Positions 17,278 through 26,282 of a stretch of DNA of 64,000 nt are shown one piece after another. The stretch is from Streptomyces sp. PT12. Its GTDB lineage: Bacteria > Actinomycetota > Actinomycetes > Streptomycetales > Streptomycetaceae. The first letter of the stretch is position 1, and every line of letters begins with the position of its first letter. Location of the stretch: the NCBI RefSeq assembly GCF_003311645.1, contig NZ_QEST01000149.1:48185-112184 (forward strand), written 5' to 3'. Made by a program: the position numbers and the translations under genes. The notes beneath the pieces were generated by a model. The model did not search any database. It worked only from the letters and a program-made list of their open reading frames with translations, and was not told the origin of the DNA.

Positions 17278-18243
17278 ATGACGAGCGACGGCGCGGGCGA
17301 TGGCGCGAGCGATGGCGGGAGAACGCTGCTGACCGGCTGGTTCAGCCTGGTCGAAGGCGAGGTGACGGCGGGGGACGTGCTGGCCCTCGACCGGGTGCGG
17401 CAGGTGCTCGACGCGGCGGGGACGTCCTACGACGTGGCGTGGAGCCCGCGCTTCGAGCCGCGCGGGCGGGCCCTTGACGGCATCAGGCCCGAGGACTACG
17501 CGCTGCTGGTGTTCGTGTGCGGGCCCGTGCACGGGCCGCGGATCGCGGAGCTGCACGAGCGGTTCGCGCACTGCCGCAGGGTGGCCGTGGGCGTCTCGGC
17601 GATCAACCGCGGCGACCCCGCGTTGACCGGCTTCCACGACGTGCTCGCGCGGGACGGCACGGGCGGCCAGCCCACCGCCGACCTGTCGCTGCGCGCGCCG
17701 CGCGGGCCCGCGACGCCCGTGGTCGGGGTGCTGCTGACGTCGGGGCAGCGCGAGTACGGGGACGCGCGGCTGCACGACGTGGTGGCCGACACGGTGCGGG
17801 ACTGGCTCGCGGGCAAGGACTGCGCGCCCGTGGTGCTCGAGAGCCGCCTCGACGCGAGGGACGGGCTGCTGTGCGGGACGGCCGAGCAGTTCCAGTCGGT
17901 GGTCGAACGCCTCGACGCGGTCGTGACCGACCGGCTGCACGGCCTCGCGCTCGCGCTGCGCGGCGGCGTCCCGCCCATCGCGATCGACCCCGTGCGCGGC
18001 GGGGCGAAGGTCTCGGCGCAGGCCAGGGCGTGCCGGTGGCCCGCGCTCGTGCCGGGGGAACGCGTCGACGCGCGGCGGCTCGACGTGTGGCTGACCTGGT
18101 GCCTGGACCGGGGCAGGGTGGCGGCGCGGCGGCGTAGGGAGGAGCTGATCGGGGCACCCGATCGCGCCGACGAGCTGGTGGCCGTGCTGCGCGCCCCCGA
18201 CGCTGGGGGGATGAGCAGCCCGGCGCCAGGGCTCGGCTCGTGA
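17278..18243 (+). CDS. Polysaccharide pyruvyl transferase family protein
   Basis: A 321-aa protein. The best family evidence is C-terminal: [25 protein letters not shown] followed by [12 protein letters not shown] (given in parts), the TDRLHG donor-binding signature of CsaB/WcaK-type pyruvyl transferases, which add ketal pyruvate from phosphoenolpyruvate to cell-surface glycans. The ATG at 17278 has AGGGG 11 nt upstream. It lies with three glycosyltransferase blocks, so a role in decorating a surface polymer is likely. The N-terminal half is more divergent than in characterised members. Confidence 0.75.
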   Translation: MTSDGAGDGASDGGRTLLTGWFSLVEGEVTAGDVLALDRVRQVLDAAGTSYDVAWSPRFEPRGRALDGIRPEDYALLVFVCGPVHGPRIAELHERFAHCRRVAVGVSAINRGDPALTGFHDVLARDGTGGQPTADLSLRAPRGPATPVVGVLLTSGQREYGDARLHDVVADTVRDWLAGKDCAPVVLESRLDARDGLLCGTAEQFQSVVERLDAVVTDRLHGLALALRGGVPPIAIDPVRGGAKVSAQARACRWPALVPGERVDARRLDVWLTWCLDRGRVAARRRREELIGAPDRADELVAVLRAPDAGGMSSPAPGLGS

Positions 18244-18314
18244 GGCGGCAGGCCGCCGCCCGCCCACGCACCGGAGCACAGCGGGAACCAGAGCACACGG
18301 AGGAGGAGTCACCC

Positions 18315-20486
18315 ATGCCGAACGACGAAGCCTCGGCCAAGCGGGAGCAGGTGGAGCCGTCGCGCGACCACGGGGACGACGGGCCGCTGACGACGGCCTC
18401 GGGCACCCCGGTCGACGACACGGACAACTCGCTGCGGGCCGGGGAGCGCGGCCCGACCCTGCTCGAGGACTTCCACTTCCGCGAGAAGGTCACCCACTTC
18501 GACCACGAGCGCATACCCGAGCGCGTGGTGCACGCGCGGGGCGCGGGGGCGTACGGGCGTTTCCGGCCCTATGAGTCGCTCGCCGAGCACACCAAGGCGG
18601 ACTTCCTCCAGGACCCGGAGCGCGAGACGCCGGTGTTTGTGCGGTTCTCGACGGTCGCGGGCTCGCGCGGCTCGGCCGACACGGTGCGGGACGTACGCGG
18701 CTTCGCCACCAAGTTCTACACGCGCGAGGGCAATTACGACCTGGTGGGCAACAACTTTCCGGTGTTCTTCATCCAGGACGCCGTCAAGTTCCCCGACTTC
18801 GTGCACGCGGTGAAGCCCGAGCCACACCACGAGATGCCGCAGGCGGCGTCCGCGCACGACACGTTCTGGGACTTCTGCTCGCTCCAGCCGGAGTCGATGC
18901 ACATGGTGATGTGGCTGATGTCCGACCGGGCGATCCCGCGCAGCTACCGGATGATGCAGGGCTTCGGGGTGCACACGTTCCGGCTGGTCAACGCGGCGGG
19001 CCGGGGCACGTTCGTGAAGTTCCACTGGAGGCCCACGCTGGGCGCGCACTCGCTCGTGTGGGACGAGGCGCAGGCGATCGCGGGCAAGGACCCGGACTTC
19101 AACCGCCGCGACCTGTGGGAGTCCATCGAGCAGGGCGACTTCCCCGAGTATGAGCTGTGCCTCCAACTGGTGCCCGAGCAGGACGAGTTCGCGTTCGACT
19201 TCGACCTGCTCGACGCGACGAAGCTCATCCCTGAGGAGACGGTGCCGCTGCTGCCGGTCGGGCGGATGATCCTGGACCGCAACCCCGACAACTTCTTCGC
19301 CGAGACCGAGCAGGTGGCGTTCCACACCGCGCATGTGGTACCGGGCATCGACTTCACCAACGACCCGCTGCTCCAGGGCCGCAACTTCTCCTATCTCGAC
19401 ACCCAGCTGATCCGCCTCGGCGGCCCCAACTTCCAGCAGATACCGGTGAACCGGCCCGTGGCCACCGTGACCACCACGCAGCGGGACGGCTACGGGCAGC
19501 AGCGCGTCGACGTGGGCCGCACAAGCTACACGCCCAACTCCCTCGCGGGCGGCCGCCCCGCGCTCGCCTCGCCCGGCGAGGGCGCGTACGCGCACCACCA
19601 GGAGCGCGTGGACGGCGCGAAGATCAGGAAGCGCAGCGACAGCTTCGCCGACCACCACAGCCAGGCGACGCTCTTCTGGAACAGCATGGCCGTCTGGGAG
19701 AAGGACCACATCGTCGCCGCCTACCGCTTCGAGCTGGGCAAGGTGACGTTCGCCGAGGTGCGCGAGCGGACCGTGGACCAGCTCAACCACATCGACCACA
19801 CGCTCGCCACGCGCGTCGCCGAGGGCATCGGGGTGCCGCCGCCCAAGGAGCCCGCCCTCGCCAACCACGGGCGGACCTCGCCCGCGCTGAGCCTGGCCAA
19901 CAGCCCCACCGGCTCGATCGCCACGCGCCGCGTGGCCATCCTGGCCGCGGACGGCGTGGACGCGGCCCATGTCGAGGCGCTGCGCGACGCGCTCGCGGGC
20001 GGGGGCGCTATCCCCGAGGTGCTCGCGGCCAGGGACGGCGAGGTGCGCTCGGCCGAGGGCCCCTCGGGGACGGAGCCCGTGACGGTGGACCGGGCGATGA
20101 GCACGATGGCGTCGGTCCTGTACGACGCGGTGTGCGTGCCGGGGGGTGTGGAGAGCGTGCGGGCGCTGGGCGACGACGGCCTTGCGCGGCACTATGTGGC
20201 CGAGGCGTTCAAGCACGGCAAGGCGATCGCGGCGCTCGGCGAGGGCGTCCAGCTGCTGCGCGCGCTCGCGCTGCCCGGGGTGCGTCTCGCGCCCGAAGGG
20301 GCGGGCGAGGCGGAGGACGGCGAGGGCGGATCGGGCGAAGGCGGCCCTGGCGAGGGCGTGGTGGACGAGCGGGGCGTGGTGACCGGGGCTGAGGGCGCCG
20401 AGGTCTCGACGGTGATCACGGCGTTCGCCGACGCGATCGCCTGCCACCGGCACTGGGGCAGGGACACCGACCGCACGGCGGCCTGA
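18315..20486 (+). CDS. katE: Large-subunit catalase (HPII/KatE type)
   Basis: A 723-aa monofunctional haem catalase with the C-terminal flavodoxin/DJ-1-like domain of the HPII class (E. coli KatE is 753 aa). Catalytic residues are present: the distal His in [13 protein letters not shown], Asn in [11 protein letters not shown], and the proximal haem-ligand Tyr in [19 protein letters not shown]. The C-terminal domain (from about residue 540) begins [13 protein letters not shown] and has an acidic Gly/Glu-rich insert. AGGAGGAG precedes the ATG at 18315. It removes hydrogen peroxide and fits a stress-response neighbourhood. It ends at a strong hairpin. Confidence 0.95.
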   Translation: MPNDEASAKREQVEPSRDHGDDGPLTTASGTPVDDTDNSLRAGERGPTLLEDFHFREKVTHFDHERIPERVVHARGAGAYGRFRPYESLAEHTKADFLQDPERETPVFVRFSTVAGSRGSADTVRDVRGFATKFYTREGNYDLVGNNFPVFFIQDAVKFPDFVHAVKPEPHHEMPQAASAHDTFWDFCSLQPESMHMVMWLMSDRAIPRSYRMMQGFGVHTFRLVNAAGRGTFVKFHWRPTLGAHSLVWDEAQAIAGKDPDFNRRDLWESIEQGDFPEYELCLQLVPEQDEFAFDFDLLDATKLIPEETVPLLPVGRMILDRNPDNFFAETEQVAFHTAHVVPGIDFTNDPLLQGRNFSYLDTQLIRLGGPNFQQIPVNRPVATVTTTQRDGYGQQRVDVGRTSYTPNSLAGGRPALASPGEGAYAHHQERVDGAKIRKRSDSFADHHSQATLFWNSMAVWEKDHIVAAYRFELGKVTFAEVRERTVDQLNHIDHTLATRVAEGIGVPPPKEPALANHGRTSPALSLANSPTGSIATRRVAILAADGVDAAHVEALRDALAGGGAIPEVLAARDGEVRSAEGPSGTEPVTVDRAMSTMASVLYDAVCVPGGVESVRALGDDGLARHYVAEAFKHGKAIAALGEGVQLLRALALPGVRLAPEGAGEAEDGEGGSGEGGPGEGVVDERGVVTGAEGAEVSTVITAFADAIACHRHWGRDTDRTAA

Positions 20487-20531
20487 CGCACCGCGGCCCG
20501 AGGGACAGGAGTACCCGAAGGAGGGGAGAAC

Positions 20532-20556
20532 GGGCCCGGCCGCGGCGGCCGGGCCC
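20532..20556 (+). terminator. Strong hairpin after the catalase gene
   Basis: GGGCCCGGCCG and CGGCCGGGCCC form a perfect 11-bp stem with a 3-nt loop, 45 bp past the catalase stop. It lies between two convergent genes and could serve both. The following T tract is short, as is common in streptomycetes. Confidence 0.75.
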
Positions 20557-20687
20557 TTGTCCCGCCCGCCCGCCCCTCTTCCGGGGAGCGGCGGGCGGGC
20601 GGCGGGGATCTCCCCTGCACTGCGCCTACCCGCCATCGCCGCCCCCATACGGGCGTGCGCGGGCGTGCGGTGGCGTACGCCGACGCC

Positions 20688-21998
20688 TCAGCCGGGCGTG
20701 CGCGCCAGCTCGGGCGAGGCGGTGTCCAGCGGGACCGAGCCCGAGCGGACCATGCCCAACTGCACGGCCTGGCGCGGCTGGACGGCCTCAAGCAGCCAGT
20801 CGGTGGCGACCCTGACGCGGTTCGCGGGCATCGACATCAGGTGGTAGCCGCGGGTCACCGCGCCCGCGAGCGGGCCCGAGAGCGGGATGTGGAACGGGTT
20901 GGCCGCGCCCTGGATCCCGCCAAGGTCCACCGCGAAGCCGCGGTCGTGGTGCTCGTAGGGGCGGCGCTCGGCCACGCCGAGGTGGGCCGCGACGTTGCGG
21001 GCGACCGTCCTGCCCTGTCGCCAGGCGTGCTGGGCGGTCATCGCCGTGAACTGCCCAGGCTGCGTCACATCGGGCACCGCGGCGGCGTCGCCGCACGCGA
21101 ACACCTCGGGGTGGCCCGGCACATTGAGGTAGGGGTCGACGACGAGGCGGCCGCGCTCGGTGGGCAGCCCGACGTCCGACACCAGCGGGTCGGGGCGCAC
21201 GCCCACGCACCAGATGAGGCAGCGCGTGGGCACGGCCTCGCCGTTCTGGAGCACGACCCCGCCGTGGGTGGCCTCCTTGACCGACAGCTCCGTGCGCACA
21301 TCCACGCCGCGCGCCCGCAGGACGCGGTCGGCGGTGCGGGAGAGGCGTTCGTCGAGCTCGGGCAGGACCCGCGGGGCCACGTCGAGCAGCATCCAGCGCG
21401 GCTCGACCGGGTGGCCACCGGCCCTGCGGGTGCGGCGCGCGAGCGTGTCGGCGAAGATCTTGCCGTGCGCGGCGACCTCGGTGCCGGTGTAGCCCGCGCC
21501 AACCACGACGAACGTCGAACGCGCCCCGCGCTCCTCCTCGTCCTCCGCGTAGGAGGCCAGCTCGAGCTGCCTGACGATGTGGTCGCGCAGATACAGCGCC
21601 TCGGGCAGGCCGCGGAAGCCGCGCGCGTGCTCGGCCACGCCCGGGATGGGCAGCAGCCTGCTGACCGAGCCGACCGACAGGATCAGCGAGTCGTACCCGA
21701 TGTCGGCCTCACGGCCCTCGGGGTCGGTGTAGCGCACGCGGCGCTCGTCGAGGTCGACGTCGCTGGCCTCGCCAAGCACCAGCCGGACGTGCGGCAGCGT
21801 GCCGGTCAGCGAGACGGTGACGCGGCGCGGCTCCAGGATCCCGGCGGCGACCTGAGGAAGCAGCGGAAGGTACAGGAAGTAGTCGGTGGGGTTCAGAAGC
21901 ACGATCTCGGCGTTCTTCCTCAGCCTGCGGGAGAGCGTGCGCGCGGCCTGGTACCCGGCGAAGCCCGCTCCGACGATCACGATCCGGGTCCGGCTCAT
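20688..21998 (-). CDS. ndh: Type II NADH dehydrogenase (NDH-2), FAD-dependent
   Basis: A 436-aa membrane-associated flavoprotein that passes electrons from NADH to menaquinone without pumping protons. Features: FAD-binding GAGFAGYQAARTL at the N-terminus, the NDH-2 segment YFLYLPLLPQVAAG, the NAD(P)-binding GAGYTGTEVAAHG, and CGDAAAVPDVTQPGQFTA. Length is normal (400-460 aa). The ATG at 21998 is preceded by AAAGGTG. No neighbour shares the strand immediately upstream; the ANTAR gene lies 115 bp away. It could also be annotated as a ferredoxin-like NAD(P) reductase, but the motif set favours NDH-2. Confidence 0.88.
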   Translation of the reverse strand: MSRTRIVIVGAGFAGYQAARTLSRRLRKNAEIVLLNPTDYFLYLPLLPQVAAGILEPRRVTVSLTGTLPHVRLVLGEASDVDLDERRVRYTDPEGREADIGYDSLILSVGSVSRLLPIPGVAEHARGFRGLPEALYLRDHIVRQLELASYAEDEEERGARSTFVVVGAGYTGTEVAAHGKIFADTLARRTRRAGGHPVEPRWMLLDVAPRVLPELDERLSRTADRVLRARGVDVRTELSVKEATHGGVVLQNGEAVPTRCLIWCVGVRPDPLVSDVGLPTERGRLVVDPYLNVPGHPEVFACGDAAAVPDVTQPGQFTAMTAQHAWRQGRTVARNVAAHLGVAERRPYEHHDRGFAVDLGGIQGAANPFHIPLSGPLAGAVTRGYHLMSMPANRVRVATDWLLEAVQPRQAVQLGMVRSGSVPLDTASPELARTPG

Positions 21999-22113
21999 GG
22001 GTTCGCACCTTTCGCTTAGGACACGGTGGGATAGGACACGGTGGAAAGGTGGCGAGTACCCCCCGATGGCCGGGTGATGCGACCGGGTGCTCCGTCCCGC
22101 GCCGCGGTCCGGC

Positions 22114-22809
22114 TCAGCGGGCGAGCGCCGCCTTCAGGCCCGCGCCCTTGGTGGCCGCCACGCGCTCGGCCAGGTCGGCGAGCTTGCTGTTGGTGCGCTG
22201 GGACTGGCGGCGCAGCAGGTCGAACGCGGCGTCCGCGTCGCAGCCGATGACGTGCATGAGGATGCCGCACGCCTGGTCGATGACGGGGCGGGAGCGCAGC
22301 GCGGTGTCCAGCTGGTCCACCTCGGTGAGGGCGCGCTCATAGGCGCGGTCGCGCGCGATCGTGCGGGTGGCCAGGTCGCCGATCAGGGTGGCCACGATCC
22401 TGGTCCTGGCGTCCATGAGCCCGGGGCGGAAGCCGCACAGGGTGACGGTCACGGTCAGCTCGTGGTGGCGGAAGGGGAGCGTGACGCTGGAACGCAGGCC
22501 CCGTTCGAGCGCCAGCGCGCGGTACGCGGGCCAGCGCCGTTCGGTCAGCAGGTCGTCGGCGCCCGCGGGCTCGCCGGTGCGCATCGCCGTGGGCACGGGC
22601 CCCTCGCCCGCCTCGGCCTGCACGTCGAGCAGCGGGGCGAGGTCGGGGTGGGTCACCGCGGTCGAGGGCTCGAAGGGGCGCTCGACGCCCCCGCCGAGGG
22701 TGGCCGCAGCGCCGCACGTGCCCGGCGCGCACAGGGTGGCCTCCTCGGCGAGCCTGACCAGCGAGCGGGCCGACACGTCCTCGGGCTCTTCGAGCGTCGC
22801 GTTGGACAT
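22114..22809 (-). CDS. GAF and ANTAR domain protein
   Basis: A 231-aa regulator. Residues about 5-160 form a GAF sensor, and residues about 165-225 an ANTAR RNA-binding domain (QLDTALRSRPVIDQACGILM, then CDADAAFDLLRRQSQRTN). ANTAR proteins act as antiterminators or in stress signalling in actinobacteria. The ATG at 22809 is separated by 83 bp from the divergent PAS/GAF gene, so the two share a regulatory region. The ligand of the GAF domain is unknown. Confidence 0.85.
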   Translation of the reverse strand: MSNATLEEPEDVSARSLVRLAEEATLCAPGTCGAAATLGGGVERPFEPSTAVTHPDLAPLLDVQAEAGEGPVPTAMRTGEPAGADDLLTERRWPAYRALALERGLRSSVTLPFRHHELTVTVTLCGFRPGLMDARTRIVATLIGDLATRTIARDRAYERALTEVDQLDTALRSRPVIDQACGILMHVIGCDADAAFDLLRRQSQRTNSKLADLAERVAATKGAGLKAALAR

Positions 22810-22892
22810 GGCGATCGCCTGCCCCCTGAGGTTTCCACCAAAACGGCGACCGATGCGATGGTCCGACCGGGCGATTGCATAGGGTGCCCCTC

Positions 22893-24059
22893 ATGGCCGA
22901 GGCGGACGATTTTGGCGCGGAGCTCACCGACTTCCGCAATCGCGTCGCCGAGCTGCGCGCCACCCGCGCCCTGCCAGGGGGCACCCGCACGGCCAACCTG
23001 GACGCCGCCCTCTTCGAGCTCCAGTACGTCTCCGACGTGCTGTGGCCGCGCTACGAGCAGCTGGCCGCGAGCGCGCGGCGGGCGGCGGGGCCCGCCGACC
23101 AGAGGGAGCAGCAATTGCTTCGCGCGGTCTTCCAGCGGCTGCCCCTCCCGGTCCTGCTGCTTGACCGGGACGGCGTGGTCAGCCGCCTCAACTTCGCCGC
23201 CAGTCAGCTGTTCGGCCTGCGCGCGGGATACGCCGCGGGCCGCTCGATCACCGCGTCGCTCGCCCACGAGGGGCGGGCCGCGTTCCGTGGACAGGTGGCC
23301 GCGGTGGCCCGGCACGAGGGCAGTCGCGGCCTCTCCGTCGAACTGATGCGCGGCATAGCGGGGGGTGACCGGGGCCCCGCGCGCCTGTGGGTGACGCTGA
23401 CCGCCGTGCGGCCCCCTGGGCACCGGCGCACCTCGGTGCTTGCCGTGTGCCAGCCCGCGGGCGGGCCAGGGCACGTCGGGTCGGCCGACGAGCCCGAGGC
23501 GCGGCCGGATCCGGGGCCCGATCCCGGCGAGGTCAGCAGCCATGTGGCGCTCATGGACCTGCTCGACGACATGGCCGCCACGCTGCTCGACGAGGGCAAC
23601 GCCCCCGACTCCCCGCTCCTTCGCGCGGCGCGCCTGCTGCACGGCAGGTTCGCGGACTGGGTGATCGCCGACCGCGCCGCGCCTGGCGGCGGCCCGCTGC
23701 GCCGCGTCGCCGTGCTGGCCCCCGACGAGGGCCCCGGCGCGGAGCACGCCGCGGCGATCGCCGCCCGCGACCCGGCCGACGCGCCGCTGATCGGCGAGGC
23801 GGCCAGGGCGGGCGGCCAGGGCCTGCGCGTGCGCCCCGAGGACCCGTACGCGCTCGGCGAGGCCGAGGACGGCGTTCCGCTGCTCGCGCTGACCGAGGCG
23901 TCGTCGCTGCTGTGCGTGCCGCTGACGCTGCCTTCGGGCGCGGTGCTCGGGGTGCTCACGTTGCTCCGGGTCGGCGGCCGCCCGGCCTTCGAGCTGGCCG
24001 AGGCGAGCGCGGCGGAGCGGATGTCCCGTCATGTCGCGCTCGCGCTGCGCGCCTCCTGA
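22893..24059 (+). CDS. PAS-GAF sensory protein without output domain
   Basis: A 388-aa protein. Residues about 70-160 look like a PAS domain (LLLDRDGVVSRLNFAASQLFGL), and residues about 215-388 a GAF domain ending MSRHVALALRAS. Many streptomycete relatives carry a C-terminal PP2C/SpoIIE phosphatase; here the protein stops after the GAF domain, so it probably signals by protein interaction. The ATG at 22893 has AGGGTG 6 nt upstream. The last 104 bp overlap, in antisense, the gene at 23956-24519. It lies beside ANTAR and sigma genes, suggesting a role in the general stress network. Confidence 0.78.
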   Translation: MAEADDFGAELTDFRNRVAELRATRALPGGTRTANLDAALFELQYVSDVLWPRYEQLAASARRAAGPADQREQQLLRAVFQRLPLPVLLLDRDGVVSRLNFAASQLFGLRAGYAAGRSITASLAHEGRAAFRGQVAAVARHEGSRGLSVELMRGIAGGDRGPARLWVTLTAVRPPGHRRTSVLAVCQPAGGPGHVGSADEPEARPDPGPDPGEVSSHVALMDLLDDMAATLLDEGNAPDSPLLRAARLLHGRFADWVIADRAAPGGGPLRRVAVLAPDEGPGAEHAAAIAARDPADAPLIGEAARAGGQGLRVRPEDPYALGEAEDGVPLLALTEASSLLCVPLTLPSGAVLGVLTLLRVGGRPAFELAEASAAERMSRHVALALRAS

Positions 24060-24519
24060 CCACATGGGGCAGCCCGCCCCATACCAGCCAGGTCAGGGTG
24101 AACGCGCCCGCGCCCGCGACGATCGCGGGCCCGCGCCCGAGCACCACGTCCACCACGAGGGTCAGGGCGCCGGTGAGGGCCAGGCCGAGGAAGCCGAGGC
24201 CGATCGTGGCCAGGCGCGACGACGTCTCGACGATCTCGCGCTTGGCGCCGCGCCTGAACAGCATGCGGTGCAGCGCCGCGGGGGCCGTGAACATCACGGT
24301 GGCGACCATCGCGAGCACGAGCGTGGTGATGTACATGGCCTTCTGCGCCCCGTCGACATCCTCGAAGCGCTCGGCGAACGCGAGGGTCAGCAGGAAGGCG
24401 AACAGCATCTGCACGCCCGTCTGCGTCACCCGCATCTCTTGCAGCAGCTCCTGGAAGTTGCGGTCGTCGCGCTCGGGCGGTGTCTCGTTCCGCTCGCGTT
24501 TCGGGGGCATCCCGCGCAT
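23956..24519 (-). CDS. DUF6328 family membrane protein
   Basis: A 187-aa integral membrane protein. An N-terminal charged segment (PPKRERNETPPERDDRNFQE) is followed by LLQEMRVTQTGVQMLFAFLL and about four transmembrane helices (near residues 30-50, 60-80, 110-130 and 135-155), with an Arg/Pro-rich tail. The family is common in actinobacteria; its function is unknown. The ATG at 24519 has AGGA upstream and lies 4 bp after the sigma-factor stop, so it is co-transcribed. The C-terminal 34 codons overlap the convergent PAS/GAF gene. Confidence 0.8.
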   Translation of the reverse strand: MRGMPPKRERNETPPERDDRNFQELLQEMRVTQTGVQMLFAFLLTLAFAERFEDVDGAQKAMYITTLVLAMVATVMFTAPAALHRMLFRRGAKREIVETSSRLATIGLGFLGLALTGALTLVVDVVLGRGPAIVAGAGAFTLTWLVWGGLPHVVRRRAARARHDGTSAPPRSPRPARRPGGRRPGAT

Positions 24520-24523
24520 CTCG

Positions 24524-25333
24524 TCATCCTGCACCGCCGGCCTCCACCTCGTGCCGGAGGCGCGAGCAGGTGCGGGTGAGCAGGCGGGAGACATGCATCT
24601 GGGAGATCCCGATCCGCTCGGCGATGCCGCTCTGCGTCATGCCGCGGAAGAAGCGCAGATAGAGGATGTGCTGTTCGCGCTCGGGAAGCTGCCGCAGCCG
24701 CGTGCGGACTGCCTCGCGGTCCACGACCCGGTCATAGCCAGGCTCGCCGCGGCCCAGGGTGTCGAGCAGTGAGTGGCCCCCGTCCTGGGTGCCCGAGAGC
24801 TCGGCGTCCAGGGACAGCACGGTGTAGCTGTTGAGGGCCTCCAGGCCGTCCCTGGCCTCCTTGGGCGTCATGTTCGCGTGCTCGGCGATCTCCTCGACGC
24901 CGGGGGCGCGGCCGTCCAGGGTGGTGCTCAGCTCGTTGCGGGCGACGCGCACGCGGTTGCGCAGCTCCTGCACGCGGCGCGGCACGTGCATGCCCCACAG
25001 GTGGTCGCGGAAGTGGCGCTTGATCTCGCCGACGATGGTGGGCACGGCGTAGCTCTCGAACGCGGTGCCGAGCGTGGGGTCGTAGCGGGTGACGGCCTTG
25101 ACCAGGCCGAGGTAGGCGACCTGCTCCAGGTCCTCCAGGTTCTCGCCGCGGTTGCGGTATTGCCGGGCGAGCCGGGTGGCCATCGGCATCCAGGCCCGGA
25201 CGACCCGCTCGCGCAGGGCGTTCTTCTCACGCCCCGCGGGCATCTCGGCAAGGCGCAGGAACGCGTCCCTGGTGTCGGGGGCGTCGTGGTGCGGATGCTT
25301 GCGGCCTGGCCTCTTCACATGGGTGGCGGGCAT
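24524..25333 (-). CDS. SigB/SigF/SigG-family RNA polymerase sigma factor
   Basis: A 269-aa stress or sporulation sigma factor of group 3. Region 2 is clear (YLGLVKAVTRYDPTLG, AFESYAVPTIVGEIKRHFRD), region 3 is at HVPRRVQELRNRVRVA, and region 4 has LPEREQHILYLRFFRGMTQ and ISQMHVSRLLTRTCSRL. The ATG at 25333 has GGGAG 8 nt upstream. It is probably controlled post-translationally by an anti-sigma factor not in this window. A GTTT-N15-GGGCAC element at 25482-25458 may be an autoregulatory promoter. It is likely to drive the downstream DUF6328 gene. Confidence 0.9.
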   Translation of the reverse strand: MPATHVKRPGRKHPHHDAPDTRDAFLRLAEMPAGREKNALRERVVRAWMPMATRLARQYRNRGENLEDLEQVAYLGLVKAVTRYDPTLGTAFESYAVPTIVGEIKRHFRDHLWGMHVPRRVQELRNRVRVARNELSTTLDGRAPGVEEIAEHANMTPKEARDGLEALNSYTVLSLDAELSGTQDGGHSLLDTLGRGEPGYDRVVDREAVRTRLRQLPEREQHILYLRFFRGMTQSGIAERIGISQMHVSRLLTRTCSRLRHEVEAGGAG

Positions 25334-25791
25334 CGTTCTCGGCTCCCTTCTTCGCGGATGTCGTCCCTCCGCGGGAGCACATGGACGAAAGCCGCACACG
25401 CCGGGGGCCGAAGGCCGCTCCCGCGGGTGTGCCTGCTGTCCGAAGCACGAGGATCGCGTGCCCGTCCCCGGGGGGCGCAAACGGAAAAGTCGCGAACAAC
25501 CGGACCCTGACGCGCCTCGGCGATCTTTTCGTGTGCGACGTCTGTAGATTCGCGGCCGCGCGGTACAACTTCGTCGGATGCGGCTGCAGAACGACCGGGC
25601 TGTGGCTGGCCCCGCTGGTGGCGCTCGTCTTCCTTGCGCTGCCCCTCGACATGGCGCCCACCCAAAGGAACGCGAGGCCCAACCGCCCAACCCGCCCTCG
25701 CACCACGGCCGTTGCCGTTTCCCCGGCCTCGGCGGCGGCGAGGGTCTACGGTGGGTCGCGGCGGATCCGGGGAGACACCGGGAGGACGACG
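25334..25791. promoter_or_regulatory. 458-bp intergenic region with a possible stress promoter on the minus strand
   Basis: No gene with a recognisable family is seen here. On the minus strand GTTT (25482-25479) and GGGCAC (25463-25458) are 15 nt apart, one base off the SigB/SigF consensus, and would start a 5' leader of about 120 nt for the sigma gene. Longer open frames in the plus direction (from 25381) have no family similarity in their first 137 codons and do not have a better start than 25792. Confidence 0.3.
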
Positions 25792-25995
25792 ATGGCCGAG
25801 ACCGGGGACGACTGCCCGGGGCCGCACCGGCAGTGCCAGGCGTGCACGGGGCAGCGGGTGGAGTTCCGCGAGACGCTGTACGTCCCGTCGACCGGGAGGG
25901 CGGCTGGCGTGGCCGCGCCCCACCACTGCTGGCACTGCAAGGGCCGCGGCTACTACTGCCAGGCGGAGCACCGCTGCACGCCGCCGCACGAGTGA
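25792..25995 (+). CDS. Small Cys-rich (zinc-ribbon-like) protein
   Basis: A 67-aa protein with eight to nine cysteines in pairs: CPGPHRQCQACTG, then HHCWHCKGRGYYC, and a final HRC. The CxxC pairs resemble a DnaJ-type zinc centre or a rubredoxin-like knuckle, so zinc binding is likely; nothing more can be said. The ATG at 25792 follows GGGAGGACGACG, the best ribosome-binding site locally. It is monocistronic and followed by a hairpin. The family is widespread in streptomycetes as hypothetical proteins. Confidence 0.72.
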   Translation: MAETGDDCPGPHRQCQACTGQRVEFRETLYVPSTGRAAGVAAPHHCWHCKGRGYYCQAEHRCTPPHE

Positions 25996-26039
25996 ACTAC
26001 AGGCGTCCACACGGCGTTTGACGGGTGGCCTCCGGGGTA

Positions 26040-26065
26040 CCCGGTCCCCACCCGCAGGGACCGGG
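26040..26065 (+). terminator. Hairpin terminator after the small Cys-rich gene
   Basis: CCCGGTCCC and GGGACCGGG form a perfect 9-bp stem with an 8-nt loop, 45 bp past the stop at 25995, followed by a C-rich tract rather than T's. Confidence 0.6.
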
Positions 26066-26282
26066 CCCCCTTCCGGCCTTGACCGCGCTCCTGCCCGTGC
26101 TCACCCCAGCCAGGGGCGGGGCACGGGCAGTTCGCGCGCAGGCGCCTCCGGCGGAAACGACGGCGGCCGGGCGGACGCCGCGCGGCAGCCGGAAGCCCGG
26201 CGTTCACCGTGAGGCCCGGACCCTACGACACCCCGACGCCGGGCCTCCCTCGGACCCTGGTTCCTCGCGGCTGAGGGCGCGG

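Noticed and set aside
18315-20486. Catalase as part of the sigma-factor regulon by promoter motif
   Set aside because: No GTTT-N15-GGGTAC element was seen in the short gap before the gene; its promoter may lie within the upstream coding region.
25381-25791. A longer version of the small Cys-rich protein
   Set aside because: The additional 137 codons have no ribosome-binding site, no family similarity and irregular composition; the start at 25792 has GGGAGG.
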